DNA of 64,000 nt from Rodentibacter haemolyticus (GCF_015356115.1 NZ_CP063056.1:2294001-2358000); one strand, 5' to 3'. Positions 8,411 through 16,847 are shown, counted from the first letter of the stretch. Translations and numbers: made by a program. Notes: a model not told the origin generated them from the letters alone.

Positions 8411-9073
8411 CTACTCAACCCAAGTCACAATTTCATCCATTGATTTACGTGATTTTTTCGTAATATCACGTGAGCGATAGCCGAAAGTTGCAGCAACGGA
8501 TACACCGTATTCATTCGGATCAAATAAACCTTCTTCTGCAAGAGCTTGGTTCATTAATTCATAATTGAACCCTTCAATCGGGCAAGAATCAATACCTAAT
8601 GCCGCCGCACCGGTAAGCATATTGGCAAGAGCGATGTAAGTTTGTTTGCTGCACCAATCAAATAAAGTGCGGTCGTTTTCCAACAAATTCATTTCGTTTT
8701 CTTGCAATGCTTTGTATTTTGCCAATGCTTGTTGCTGCTGTGCTTCGTTCAATCCTTTTCTTGTCATCACATCAACAAAAAACGGACTGTCATAACGGGC
8801 ATTTTTTTTGGCGAGTAACACAACAAGGTGGCTGCAATCATCAAGTTGATTTGCCATACCCCAACTAAAAGGTTTGATTTTTTCGCGCAAAGCTTTATTT
8901 TGAATGACGAGGAGTTTCCAAGGCTCTGAACCGACAGAACTTGGAGAAAGGCGGGCGCATTCTAAAATAGCATTGAAGTCTTCATCACTAATTTTTTTAC
9001 TTGAATCGTAATAGCGGGTAGAACTACGTTGATTGAGAAGTTCAATAACCTCTTGAGCAGTAAGTTTTATCAT
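8411..9073 (-). CDS. NAD(P)H nitroreductase family protein
   Basis: FMN-dependent oxidoreductase of the nitroreductase family, 220 residues. The N-terminal RSSTRYYDSSKKISDED and RLSPSSVGSEPWKLLVI segments are the family's flavin-phosphate binding regions, and the C-terminal VAATFGYRSRD is the usual closing motif. It resembles the H. influenzae HI1278-type NfsB-like enzymes. Physiological substrate is not apparent; quinones or nitroaromatics are typical. It is a single gene with GAGAGGAAA upstream of the ATG on the minus strand. Confidence 0.88.
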   Translation of the reverse strand: MIKLTAQEVIELLNQRSSTRYYDSSKKISDEDFNAILECARLSPSSVGSEPWKLLVIQNKALREKIKPFSWGMANQLDDCSHLVVLLAKKNARYDSPFFVDVMTRKGLNEAQQQQALAKYKALQENEMNLLENDRTLFDWCSKQTYIALANMLTGAAALGIDSCPIEGFNYELMNQALAEEGLFDPNEYGVSVAATFGYRSRDITKKSRKSMDEIVTWVE

Positions 9074-9159
9074 GATTTTCCTCTCTAATTAAAAATTCAC
9101 CTCATTTTATCCTATTTATCCGGTAAGCCTAAGCAAGATTGTTTGTCTCTTTAGTATGT

Positions 9160-10326
9160 TTATACGGATTTTACTTTTCTCAAGCAAAAAATACTCACTA
9201 AAATTAATGCCGTGGCGACATAAAACACCGAATTATAGTGCCAAATTTCGGCAATAATACCGGCAATCGGGCCGCCGATAACCCAGCTTGCTTTTGCTGC
9301 GTTGCTAAAAAGTGTAGTGGCGGAACCCATTTGTGTCGGCATAAGATCTTGGAAATAGACCATACCGATTGTGGCGGTAATACCAATAAAAATTGCGTTC
9401 AACAATTGTAATGTGACGAACTGCCAGGTTTGTGTCGCAAATAGCATTCCGATATAAAATAAAAGGCCGGCAAATAATGCGAAAGCGATTAATTGTTTCT
9501 TCGTGAAATATTTTGTCAGATAACCGGCGATGATCATCACGGGAATTTCTAATCCTGCCGCTGTTCCCATTAATATTCCGGCCAGTTCTTTGTTCAGCTG
9601 TAATTCGTGAATAATGAATAACGGCATATTAATCAAGTACATACTGTTACAAGTCCATAAAAGCAGATTGGCGATAAAGAGATAAATCACACTTTTACGT
9701 GGTGAGGTTTGTTCCGAAACCGCTAACTTTTTGACCGCACTTTGGCGTGAAATTCGGGGCAGTAATAGACTAACGCCTGCGCAGAGTAAAAATGCCGATC
9801 CTGCCACCAAATACATATATTCAAACCCCCAGTTTAGTGCGATAAAAAAGGACAACGGCGGGCCTACGATCCAAGCGAGGGAAATTTGGGTACGCATAAT
9901 TGTGCTGAACATGACGGCTTCTTTATCCACGCTTTCCGCATATTCGCGCGCCAAGGCGAAGGATTGGGGATTGGCGGCAGAACCTAAACCGAGTAATGTT
10001 GTAGCCAACAAAATCAAAATATAATAATTACGGTTATAAGCAAATAATAAACAGCCTGCAATAGCGATTAAACAGCAGTAAATCATAATTTTTCGGCGAT
10101 CGTCTTGGCTATCGGAATACTTCGCCATGGCTTGGCTGAGAATAATGCCGATAATGGCATTGACGGAGTAGAATAATCCGACAAAAAACGGAGAAACTTG
10201 AATTTCTTGTGAGAGAAAGAGGCTTAATGTGGGCGTTTGAAATGCGGATGCAATTCCCGTGAGAAAGGCGATAAGAAGAAAGTTAAAGGCGATGAGGTTT
10301 TGGGGAGGTTGTCGGTTTTTTAGCAT
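9160..10326 (-). CDS. setB: MFS sugar efflux transporter, SetA/SetB-like
   Basis: Twelve-helix major facilitator of the sugar efflux (SET) family, 388 residues, exporting sugars or analogues across the inner membrane. Recognisable parts are YSDSQDDRRK (loop 2-3 motif A equivalent), LGLGSAANPQSFALAREYAE and VDKEAVMFSTIMRTQISLAW, all typical of SetA/SetB. It lies 57 bases downstream of the GH32 gene on the same strand, separated by a very stable hairpin, so it is probably the last gene of the sucrose cluster. A role in relieving sugar-phosphate stress is an inference. Confidence 0.85.
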   Translation of the reverse strand: MLKNRQPPQNLIAFNFLLIAFLTGIASAFQTPTLSLFLSQEIQVSPFFVGLFYSVNAIIGIILSQAMAKYSDSQDDRRKIMIYCCLIAIAGCLLFAYNRNYYILILLATTLLGLGSAANPQSFALAREYAESVDKEAVMFSTIMRTQISLAWIVGPPLSFFIALNWGFEYMYLVAGSAFLLCAGVSLLLPRISRQSAVKKLAVSEQTSPRKSVIYLFIANLLLWTCNSMYLINMPLFIIHELQLNKELAGILMGTAAGLEIPVMIIAGYLTKYFTKKQLIAFALFAGLLFYIGMLFATQTWQFVTLQLLNAIFIGITATIGMVYFQDLMPTQMGSATTLFSNAAKASWVIGGPIAGIIAEIWHYNSVFYVATALILVSIFCLRKVKSV

Positions 10327-10357
10327 AGTGATTTTATATTATGAGCGTTGGTAGAAG

Positions 10358-10379
10358 GGTTTCGCCCGAAGGCGAAACC
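10358..10379 (-). terminator. Stable cUUCGg stem-loop between scrB and setB
   Basis: On the minus strand the RNA would form a 9-bp stem GGTTTCGCC / GGCGAAACC closed by a TTCG tetraloop (c(UUCG)g). No run of T follows, so it is more likely an mRNA-processing or stability element, or a weak terminator, than a full intrinsic terminator. Confidence 0.6.
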
Positions 10380-10383
10380 GCGG

Positions 10384-11838
10384 TTAAATAAATTGGATTT
10401 CTTTTGGGTATCCCACCTCAATCGTCAATTCACGATCGGAAACGACAACATTTTCCCGATTTTCAATAAAGAATCTGGAAGTCATTACTTTTTCTCCATT
10501 GTTTAAGAAGATTTCCATAATTGAACGATCGAAGAAAATTTCCACATTGTGCAGTTCGTTTAGCTCGCAATAACGTTGCTCACCAAATTTTTCCATTAAT
10601 TCCGTTTGTGCCGATTGGCTTCGATCCAAACAAATCAACCCGTTTTGATAAGATAAACGCAATGTTTCGCCTTTTTCATTGGTGAAAAAATTCAAGGTAA
10701 AAGGCTGATTTTGTGCATTAAATTTCAGATACGCGCGATCTAAATCTTGAATAGCACCTTTCCCTTGAAGCGTTTGCTTGGAAAGTGCGGTCATATTTTC
10801 ATAGATTTTTGCGATCGGTCGTTGGTATAAACGATGATTTTCAAGATGAATTTCACGCGGCATTGTGAGGGCGGAATGCCATTTGAATTTATCTGTCGGA
10901 TAAGTTAAATCCGGTAAGCCGATCCAACCGAACATAATAGTGCTTTGTTTGTTATTTAAACCGCTAAAAGTTTGTGGGGCGTAGAAGTCAAAGCCTTGAT
11001 CCAACTCGGCAATAGATTCCGCTTTCAACGTATTGTGGTTTAAATGCCCTAGTGCATAAGTGGCGTGATAATTGTTCTGAAATTGGTGGGATTCACGATC
11101 TTTGCCTTGTGGCGACCACACGAAAATATCTTTATTGCCGAGCTTAAATAAATCCGGGCATTCCCACATAAAAACGTGTTGATTATTAAAATCAGGAATA
11201 GATAATTCCCCTAATAAACGGGGGGTATCCTCCAAATTATCCATTTCAAAAAGAATTGCCGTACCGCTAAGGTTTTCACGTTGTGCGCCGCACACGAAAC
11301 GAATTTTTCCGTTTTGTGCGAAATAAGGTTTAGGATCGCGCACGTGTTCCGTGTAACCCGGAGGGGCGTTTTCGAGTAACGGGCGTTTGCTGATGAGTTT
11401 TCCGGTTAAATCAAAAATGGCCAAATTTTGATAAGGCACACGTTGGTTATCACTAGGACGGCGCGTATTACCGGTGTAAAACATTGCCAATTTATCGCCC
11501 ATTTTTAATGCTCCACCGGAATAACAACCGTGAGATTCGAATAACTCGCAAGGAATTAAATCATCAGCAGATTGATAAGTTTGAAAATCACTTGTAATAA
11601 AATGTTTCCAGTGTTTCATTCCGTGTATTGCATCAAAAGGAAACCACTGATAAAACAAATGATATTTTTCACCATCAAAAATCAACCCGTTAGGATCATT
11701 TAATAACCCTGTTGGGGGGGCAAGGTGGTAAGTCGGGTAGAAAGTTTTATCGCTTTCTACTATTTTGCGTACGGCGGAAAGTTCACCCGCTTCCGCTGCA
11801 AGAAGGCTTTTGTATTTACCATTGTTGAAAATAATCAT
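10384..11838 (-). CDS. scrB: Sucrose-6-phosphate hydrolase / sucrose hydrolase (GH32)
   Basis: Hydrolyses sucrose or sucrose-6-phosphate to glucose(-6-P) and fructose. The three GH32 catalytic carboxylates are present: D48 in LLNDPNG (nucleophile), D168 in VRDPK (transition state) and E226 in MWECPD (acid/base). A C-terminal beta-sandwich with FFDRSIMEIFLNNGE follows. The 484-residue length fits ScrB/CscA. It lies in a same-strand cluster with a fructokinase and a sugar efflux pump. No sucrose PTS component is visible here, so whether the substrate is phosphorylated cannot be decided. Confidence 0.92.
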   Translation of the reverse strand: MIIFNNGKYKSLLAAEAGELSAVRKIVESDKTFYPTYHLAPPTGLLNDPNGLIFDGEKYHLFYQWFPFDAIHGMKHWKHFITSDFQTYQSADDLIPCELFESHGCYSGGALKMGDKLAMFYTGNTRRPSDNQRVPYQNLAIFDLTGKLISKRPLLENAPPGYTEHVRDPKPYFAQNGKIRFVCGAQRENLSGTAILFEMDNLEDTPRLLGELSIPDFNNQHVFMWECPDLFKLGNKDIFVWSPQGKDRESHQFQNNYHATYALGHLNHNTLKAESIAELDQGFDFYAPQTFSGLNNKQSTIMFGWIGLPDLTYPTDKFKWHSALTMPREIHLENHRLYQRPIAKIYENMTALSKQTLQGKGAIQDLDRAYLKFNAQNQPFTLNFFTNEKGETLRLSYQNGLICLDRSQSAQTELMEKFGEQRYCELNELHNVEIFFDRSIMEIFLNNGEKVMTSRFFIENRENVVVSDRELTIEVGYPKEIQFI

Positions 11839-11845
11839 AGTCGTC

Positions 11846-12457
11846 CTATTTAGGGTAAGTTTCGTTTAAACAAGCATAGCGGGCATTCATTCTTTCAGCC
11901 CATAATTTTAACGGTGCGATAACGGTGTGTTTTGAAGCATAAGTCCAATTATCACGGAAAAGTAAAAAATCAATCGCACAAACTGCATTCAACGTACCGA
12001 TATTTAAATTCTCACCAAAAGAATCAATCGCTTTTTGGAGTTCAAACAGGCTTCTTCCCGTTCGTTGGAAGATTTGTTCGTGGCGATCTTTCCACCATTC
12101 TGATTGAGGGCGGGAACGTTTTTCAGGAATAACCGATATTTCGTTTTCTAAAATACCATCGGCTAAATAATGCAGTCGAAGTATTTGCCAACGTTGTTTA
12201 CCCTCACCATAAAGTGAAGATTGTGAACCCGTTTGATCAAGGTATTCGGCGATGAGCGAGCTGTTGTATAGCCACTCGCCGTCATTTAGTTGTAAAGCAG
12301 GCAAGCGACCAAGCGGATTGTCTTGATTATGGGGGGAATCTTTATCTAGCCCGCTGGTGGCTTGTAGAAATTCAATTTGGTTTTGCAGTTGATGATATTG
12401 AATGACTGCAAGTACTTTTCGAGCATAGGGGCTTGTCGTGGAATACCATAGTTTCAT
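11846..12457 (-). CDS. Glutathione S-transferase family protein
   Basis: Cytosolic GST-like protein of 203 residues. The thioredoxin-like N-terminus starts KLWYSTTSPYARKV, with a PALQLNDGEWLYNSSLIAEYLD segment holding the cis-Pro and the Ser-Ser glutathione-binding pair, followed by an all-helical C-terminal half. It is 7 bases upstream of scrB on the same strand and would be cotranscribed with it, an unusual partner for a sucrose enzyme. No specific substrate can be named. Confidence 0.85.
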   Translation of the reverse strand: MKLWYSTTSPYARKVLAVIQYHQLQNQIEFLQATSGLDKDSPHNQDNPLGRLPALQLNDGEWLYNSSLIAEYLDQTGSQSSLYGEGKQRWQILRLHYLADGILENEISVIPEKRSRPQSEWWKDRHEQIFQRTGRSLFELQKAIDSFGENLNIGTLNAVCAIDFLLFRDNWTYASKHTVIAPLKLWAERMNARYACLNETYPK

Positions 12458-12491
12458 AAAAACGCCTCAAAATCTAAAGATTTTTTCATTA

Positions 12492-12635
12492 ATTATGTAG
12501 TAGTCGCACAAAGAGAGTTTATATCCGATATTTATTGGGTAGGGTGGGTAACTTGTTGCCCACCTAAAATGTCTGATTGAAATGGTGGGCAAAAATTTGC
12601 CCGCCCTACGATAGTTTGTGCAACTGCGACATAAT
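12492..12635. repeat. MITE-like element, copy with nested REPIN core
   Basis: The outer ends ATTATGTAGTAGTCGCACAAA and TTTGTGCAACTGCGACATAAT (12615-12635) are imperfect inverted repeats. Inside is TTTATATCCGATATTTATTGG, then a GTAGGGTGGG...GCCCTAC paired palindrome at 12539-12609. The same outer frame recurs at 23213, 30155, 44234, 54654, 58122 and 61316 with other cores. It lies between scrK and the GST gene. Confidence 0.8.
12539..12609. repeat. REPIN-like paired palindrome nested in the MITE-like element
   Basis: Starts GTAGGGTGGGTAACTTGTTG and ends in AAATTTGCCCGCCCTAC, two palindromes facing each other. It belongs to the same family as 8270-8343 and 61334-61408. Confidence 0.8.
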
Positions 12636-12662
12636 ACCGATTTTTTTGACCGCACTTTACAA

Positions 12663-13589
12663 TTAATTGGCTAAGAATTCTGCGAGTTGCGCTTTGTTTG
12701 GCAATGCGGACATCGCACCTTTGGCCGTGGTGGCTAATGCCCCGCAAGCATTTGCTTGACGGATAATTTGCACCAATATTTCATTGTTTTTCCAATCTTT
12801 GTGTTGGGAAAGTCCGGCTAGTAAACCGCCGACAAAGGCATCTCCCGCACCGGTGGTATCTATCGGTTTTAAGGCTTTCCCTGCAACCACCTCTTTTTTA
12901 CCGGAAAGATGATATAATGCGCCGTCTTTGCCGAGGGTGACGATAATCAATTTTTCAGGGTAAAGTGCGGTGATTTTCTCGAATGCTTTTTCAAGGCTAT
13001 CGGTATTGGTTAAAAGTGTGAGTTCTTCTTCAGAGAATTTCAATACATCGGCAAGCGCAACGGCTTCCATCACGACGGTTTTCATTTCATCTAAACTTGT
13101 CCAAAGGGATTCACGCAAGTTCGGATCAAAGGAGAAGAAACCGCCCGCAATTTTAATACGGCGAATCGCTTCAAAAGTAGCTTCCCGCGATGGATTATTG
13201 ATCAGGGCGATAGAACAGCAATGCAGCCATTCATCGGCTTGGAACGGAGGAAGATCACCTGTTTGTAAGAATTGATCCGCACTTGGATTCACCATAAAAG
13301 TAAAGCTACGCTCACCGTTATCTAAACCGACAACAACGGTTGAAGTACGATGTTGCGAATCTAAAATCAGATGTGAAGTGTCCACATTTTCGGCATTTAA
13401 GGTTTCTTGCATAAATTGACCGAGCGGATCATTTCCCACCCGTCCGATAAATCCGCTTTGGCAGCCTAAACGCGCAACCCCCACAGCAACATTGGCCGGT
13501 GCACCACCGGCACAACGTAAATAATGATTTTCACCGTCCGGAATCAGATCGACCACCGCATCACCGGTTACCCAAATTTTTTGATTCAT
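12663..13589 (-). CDS. scrK: Fructokinase (PfkB family)
   Basis: Phosphorylates fructose released by the GH32 enzyme, feeding glycolysis. PfkB signatures are AGGAPANVAVGVARLG (residues 27-42) and DTTGAGDAFVGGLL, with the catalytic base D250. The 308-residue length fits ScrK. I start at the ATG at 13589 because AAAGGGAAAAAC lies just upstream and the next 5' codons are not family-like; a longer frame to 13706 would read through a terminator. Aminoimidazole riboside kinase is a related alternative, but the sucrose context favours fructokinase. Confidence 0.9.
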   Translation of the reverse strand: MNQKIWVTGDAVVDLIPDGENHYLRCAGGAPANVAVGVARLGCQSGFIGRVGNDPLGQFMQETLNAENVDTSHLILDSQHRTSTVVVGLDNGERSFTFMVNPSADQFLQTGDLPPFQADEWLHCCSIALINNPSREATFEAIRRIKIAGGFFSFDPNLRESLWTSLDEMKTVVMEAVALADVLKFSEEELTLLTNTDSLEKAFEKITALYPEKLIIVTLGKDGALYHLSGKKEVVAGKALKPIDTTGAGDAFVGGLLAGLSQHKDWKNNEILVQIIRQANACGALATTAKGAMSALPNKAQLAEFLAN

Positions 13590-13619
13590 TGTTTTTCCCT
13601 TTAAAATTTTGTTGAAAAA

Positions 13620-13651
13620 TGACCGCACTTTTAAAAGGAGAAGTGCGGTCA
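13620..13651 (-). terminator. Terminator built from an inverted uptake-signal pair, downstream of tyrS
   Basis: On the minus strand TGACCGCACTT ... AAGTGCGGTCA gives an 11-bp stem followed by TTTTT. It lies between the tyrS stop and the scrK start, so it should end tyrS transcription. Confidence 0.8.
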
Positions 13652-13739
13652 CAAAATCTTTAGATTTTAAACCTTGGTTTAGCCAACGCTGCATAAGGCG
13701 TAACAATCACCTTAAGCGACGTGTATTTGTCTGGTGTTT

Positions 13740-14927
13740 TTATTCCACTGTGACACGGGCGAACTTACGTTTACCCACTTGGTAAACATTTGTTCCTTTT
13801 GGTGCATTGGCTTTAACGTTATCTACTTTCTCACCGTTTATTTTCACGCCGCCTTGTTGTGCGGCGCGGATCGCTTCTGAAGTAGAAGGCACTAAACCCG
13901 CTTCTTTTAATAAGGTTGCTAAACCGATTTCACCGTTAAAGGTAAATTCCGGCATCTCGTCCGGCATTGCACCTTTTTGGAAACGGTTGATAAATTCTTG
14001 TTCCGCCGTATTAGCCGCTTCTTCATCGTGGAAACGGGCGATTAATTCTTTAGCGAGTAAAATTTTTACATCACGTGGATTTCTGCCGTTTTCAACTTCT
14101 GTTTTTAATTGTGCGATTTCAGTTAACGGGCGGAATGAAAGGAGATCATACCAATCCCACATTAATTCATCGGAAATCGACATGACTTTACCAAACATTT
14201 CGTTTGGCGTTTCCGTCACACCAATGTAGTTACCGAGGGATTTAGACATTTTTTTCTCGCCGTCTAAACCGACTAAAAGCGGAAGTGTGATTGCAACCTG
14301 CGGCTTTTTACCGGCAGATTTTTGTAATTCACGACCGACAAGCAAATTGAATTTTTGGTCGGTACCGCCTAATTCCACATCAGCATCTAACGCCACGGAG
14401 TCATGGCCTTGCAATAATGGGTAAATAAATTCGTGGATCGCAATAGGTTGATTGTTGGCAAAACGCTTTTTGAAATCATCGCGCTCTAACATACGTGCAA
14501 CCGTATAATTGCTTGCAAGGCGAATCATTCCCTCCGTACCCAATTTACCTAACCAATCGGAATTGAAGACGATTTTGGTTTTTTGCGGATCAAGGATTTT
14601 AAAAATTTGTTCTTTGTAAGTTTCTGCATTGCGCAGTACATCTTCACGACTAAGTGGTGGGCGTGTTGTATTTTTACCTGACGGATCGCCAACCATACCG
14701 GTAAAATCACCGATCAAGAAATAAACCTCGTGACCAAGTTGTTGGAATTGGCGTAATTTATTTAACACCACCGTATGCCCCAAGTGAATATCCGGAGCCG
14801 TAGGATCTGCACCTAATTTCACTTTTAACGGGCGATTTTCTTTCAGTTTTTCGATTAAATCTGTCTCCGAAAGAATCTCATCAGTACCGCGTTTGAGTTC
14901 CGCGAGAACGGCATTAATATCAGTCAT
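13740..14927 (-). CDS. tyrS: Tyrosyl-tRNA synthetase
   Basis: Charges tRNA-Tyr with tyrosine. Class I synthetase motifs are HLGH (residues 48-51, HIGH equivalent) and KMSKS (226-230). A C-terminal S4-like RNA-binding domain includes GGVKINGEKVDN. Length 395, single gene, minus strand. A terminator follows at 13651-13620. Just upstream lies a predicted small RNA on the same strand that ends before this gene's promoter region. Confidence 0.96.
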   Translation of the reverse strand: MTDINAVLAELKRGTDEILSETDLIEKLKENRPLKVKLGADPTAPDIHLGHTVVLNKLRQFQQLGHEVYFLIGDFTGMVGDPSGKNTTRPPLSREDVLRNAETYKEQIFKILDPQKTKIVFNSDWLGKLGTEGMIRLASNYTVARMLERDDFKKRFANNQPIAIHEFIYPLLQGHDSVALDADVELGGTDQKFNLLVGRELQKSAGKKPQVAITLPLLVGLDGEKKMSKSLGNYIGVTETPNEMFGKVMSISDELMWDWYDLLSFRPLTEIAQLKTEVENGRNPRDVKILLAKELIARFHDEEAANTAEQEFINRFQKGAMPDEMPEFTFNGEIGLATLLKEAGLVPSTSEAIRAAQQGGVKINGEKVDNVKANAPKGTNVYQVGKRKFARVTVE

Positions 14928-14990
14928 CTTTATTTCCTGCTTGTGTTTTTTTAAAGGCTTTATTATAGGGATTCTGATGAATTTGTGAAT

Positions 14991-15089
14991 AAAAAAAACG
15001 CCTATTTGTGGGGAAATAGGCGGAAATGTTGGAGTGATTATTTGATGAGTGCTTCAAGTGAAGAAGAAACTCTATATTATTGTTTGAGT
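14991..15089 (-). ncRNA. Predicted Fur-regulated small RNA (RyhB/HrrF-like role)
   Basis: A ~98-nt non-coding transcript is bounded by a strong promoter (15124-15096) and a strong intrinsic terminator (15022-14991: 9-bp stem CGCCTATTT/AAATAGGCG then eight T). Two Fur-like sites sit at the promoter. The body has an open C-rich stretch (CTCATCAAATAATCACTCC) suited to pairing with mRNA and a short hairpin CTTC-ACTT-GAAG. Iron-repressed regulatory RNAs are known in Pasteurellaceae (HrrF in H. influenzae); I cannot confirm identity without a sequence search. No convincing ORF on this strand. Confidence 0.7.
14999..15022 (-). terminator. Intrinsic terminator of the predicted small RNA
   Basis: Stem CGCCTATTT / AAATAGGCG with a 6-base loop, followed on the minus strand by TTTTTTTT (14998-14991). 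It could also end leftover sfsA read-through. Confidence 0.85.
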
Positions 15090-15094
15090 GGCTA

Positions 15095-15146
15095 GATGAT
15101 AATAGTTCGCAATAATGATGTCAATAGATAAATGAAAATAATTCTC
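15095..15146 (-). promoter_or_regulatory. Sigma-70 promoter with two Fur-like boxes driving the small RNA
   Basis: On the minus strand, TTGACA (15124-15119), 17-base spacer, TATCAT (15101-15096). Read on the plus strand, AATGAAAATAATTCTC (15131-15146), just upstream of -35, matches the Fur core AATGATAATCATTATC at 13 of 16 positions. GATGATAATAGTTCGC (15095-15110), over the -10, matches at 11 of 16. Confidence 0.7.
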
Positions 15147-15154
15147 AAAAATAT

Positions 15155-15871
15155 CTATTTGATATAAGGCACTGCTTCGGTTAGAGAAAGTGCGGTCGGA
15201 ATACCGTCTGAAATATCAAACTTTCCCGCGTAAGCGTAGGCTTCCACGCCTTGTTCTATTGCTTCCTTTAACAGGCGATCATACTCGGGATCAATATATT
15301 CAGCGATTTTGAAACGATCAAAGCCATTATGTAAACCGGCAAACAATACGACGGCACGATGTCCTTGCTTTCTCATTGCTAATAATTCGCGCACGTGTTT
15401 TTGTCCGCGTGTGGTAACGGCATCGGGAAACATACCCAATTCACCTTTTACCAAAGTGATAGATTTCACTTCCACATAGCAATCAGGTAAATTTTTGCCT
15501 TTCAGTAAAAAGTCAATTCGACTATTTTCTTCGCCGTATTTCACCTCCGGATAAATTTCATCATACATTGCCAGTTCTTTGATTCGTTTGTTTTCTAAGG
15601 CTTCAAACACAAGTTGGTTAGAACGGTGAGTGTTAATACAGCAGAGCTGTCCGTTTGTTAGTTGGGTGAGCTCCCAAGAATGCGGATATTTACGGGTTTG
15701 GCTGTCGGAATGGGAATACCACACCGTATCGCCTTTTTCACCACAGCCTGTCATTGCCCCGGTGTTGGCACAGTGAATTGTCATCACTTCGCCATTGGCA
15801 AGTTCAATATCGGCAAGAAAACGTTTGTAACGGCGAATCAATTTCGCAGATTGTAGAGCAGGGAGTTGCAT
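15155..15871 (-). CDS. sfsA: Sugar fermentation stimulation protein A
   Basis: SfsA family, 238 residues, a predicted DNA-binding nuclease-like protein first linked to maltose metabolism in E. coli. It has the N-terminal OB-like part (RYKRFLADIELANGE), the conserved HCANTGAMTGC segment, and the nuclease-like core RIDFLLKG ... CYVEVKSITLV ... FPDAVTTRGQKH. Biochemical role remains unsettled for the whole family. It is a single gene placed between melR and the small RNA on the same strand. Confidence 0.93.
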   Translation of the reverse strand: MQLPALQSAKLIRRYKRFLADIELANGEVMTIHCANTGAMTGCGEKGDTVWYSHSDSQTRKYPHSWELTQLTNGQLCCINTHRSNQLVFEALENKRIKELAMYDEIYPEVKYGEENSRIDFLLKGKNLPDCYVEVKSITLVKGELGMFPDAVTTRGQKHVRELLAMRKQGHRAVVLFAGLHNGFDRFKIAEYIDPEYDRLLKEAIEQGVEAYAYAGKFDISDGIPTALSLTEAVPYIK

Positions 15872-15911
15872 AAAATTCCTTATAAAAAGTGCGGTGGTTT
15901 TTTCACCTGTT

Positions 15912-16847
15912 TTAGTAAGAGGCGTGTTGAATCGACATACTGCCTCGCATTTGTTTGCGATAGTTCATCGGTGATGAACCGGTATATTTTTGGAAATTTT
16001 CATAAAACCGGCTGAGGGAATTAAAACCTGCCGTAAGCGAAATATCCAACATTGTTTTATCGGTATCGCTTAACAAGGCTTTAGCGTGATTAACACGCAT
16101 CATTGTAATGTACTGTTTAATCGTTAATTGCATTGCGCTTTGGAAAAGCCCCATCGCGTAATTTGCATTTAAACCGACCGCACTTGCGACCTCTGAAACC
16201 GTAAGGGCTTGATTGAAATGGCTGCCGATGTAGTTAAGCATTTCAATTACGTAATGCTGTGTATGACGAGAGAATTTTCCGCCTAAATTGGGTTCGTAGT
16301 GGGTTTTTAATAATACTTCCCAACCATCGAGTTCTAACCGTTTTAGCAGTAATTGCACTTCGTTATAAACCAATTGGTTGCGATTGTTATCGTTTTTTGC
16401 CAGTTCATTTTCCCAGCGGGTAATTTCAAAGGTACTGGCAAGTGCGGTATTTTTAGATTGAATCACGATACCATGCGTAATATGGGTAACAAGATTATCC
16501 GGTAATTGCCAAGAAAGAAATTGGTGAACGGGAATATCAATCACCGCCATCTCGGTGCAATTTCTACGATTGACCAAGCTATGGGGAATCGAAGCCCAAA
16601 AGGCGGCAATATGATTTTCTTTAATGGTAATGAACGAACCATTATAAAAATATTCCACATCACCGTTAAAAGGAATGTTGATCTCAATATGTCCATGCCA
16701 GTGGTGAGCCGGCATATTCACGGGCGGTTGCCAAAGTTTTACACGTAATGGTTGCTTTTCTAAAGGCAAAGATAAAGGGCTGGTCGTTTTACTACCGAGA
16801 GAATCTTCCGAATCAAAATAACCGAGCGCAAGATCTTCAGGTTTCAT
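15912..16847 (-). CDS. melR: Melibiose operon regulator MelR (AraC family)
   Basis: AraC-type activator, 311 residues. The cupin-like N-terminal half (PAHHWHGHIEINIPFNGDVE) and the tail (LLSDTDKTMLDISLTAGF) are strikingly close to E. coli MelR. Two helix-turn-helix units lie in the last ~100 residues (LTVSEVASAVGLNANYA and LDISLTAGFNSLSRFY). It is divergent from melB across a 229-base gap with a perfect 12-bp inverted repeat. By analogy it should activate melB and the alpha-galactosidase gene when melibiose or raffinose is present. Confidence 0.93.
   Translation of the reverse strand: MKPEDLALGYFDSEDSLGSKTTSPLSLPLEKQPLRVKLWQPPVNMPAHHWHGHIEINIPFNGDVEYFYNGSFITIKENHIAAFWASIPHSLVNRRNCTEMAVIDIPVHQFLSWQLPDNLVTHITHGIVIQSKNTALASTFEITRWENELAKNDNNRNQLVYNEVQLLLKRLELDGWEVLLKTHYEPNLGGKFSRHTQHYVIEMLNYIGSHFNQALTVSEVASAVGLNANYAMGLFQSAMQLTIKQYITMMRVNHAKALLSDTDKTMLDISLTAGFNSLSRFYENFQKYTGSSPMNYRKQMRGSMSIQHASY

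Noticed and set aside
13590..13706. N-terminal extension of the fructokinase frame
   Set aside because: It crosses a terminator hairpin and an uptake-signal pair, and the family start with a good ribosome-binding site is at 13589.
15045..15095. 17-codon plus-strand ORF (begins MSASSEEET) with GGAG upstream, opposite the predicted small RNA
   Set aside because: The promoter and terminator signals are on the other strand; a frame this short with a loosely spaced GGAG is likely by chance.
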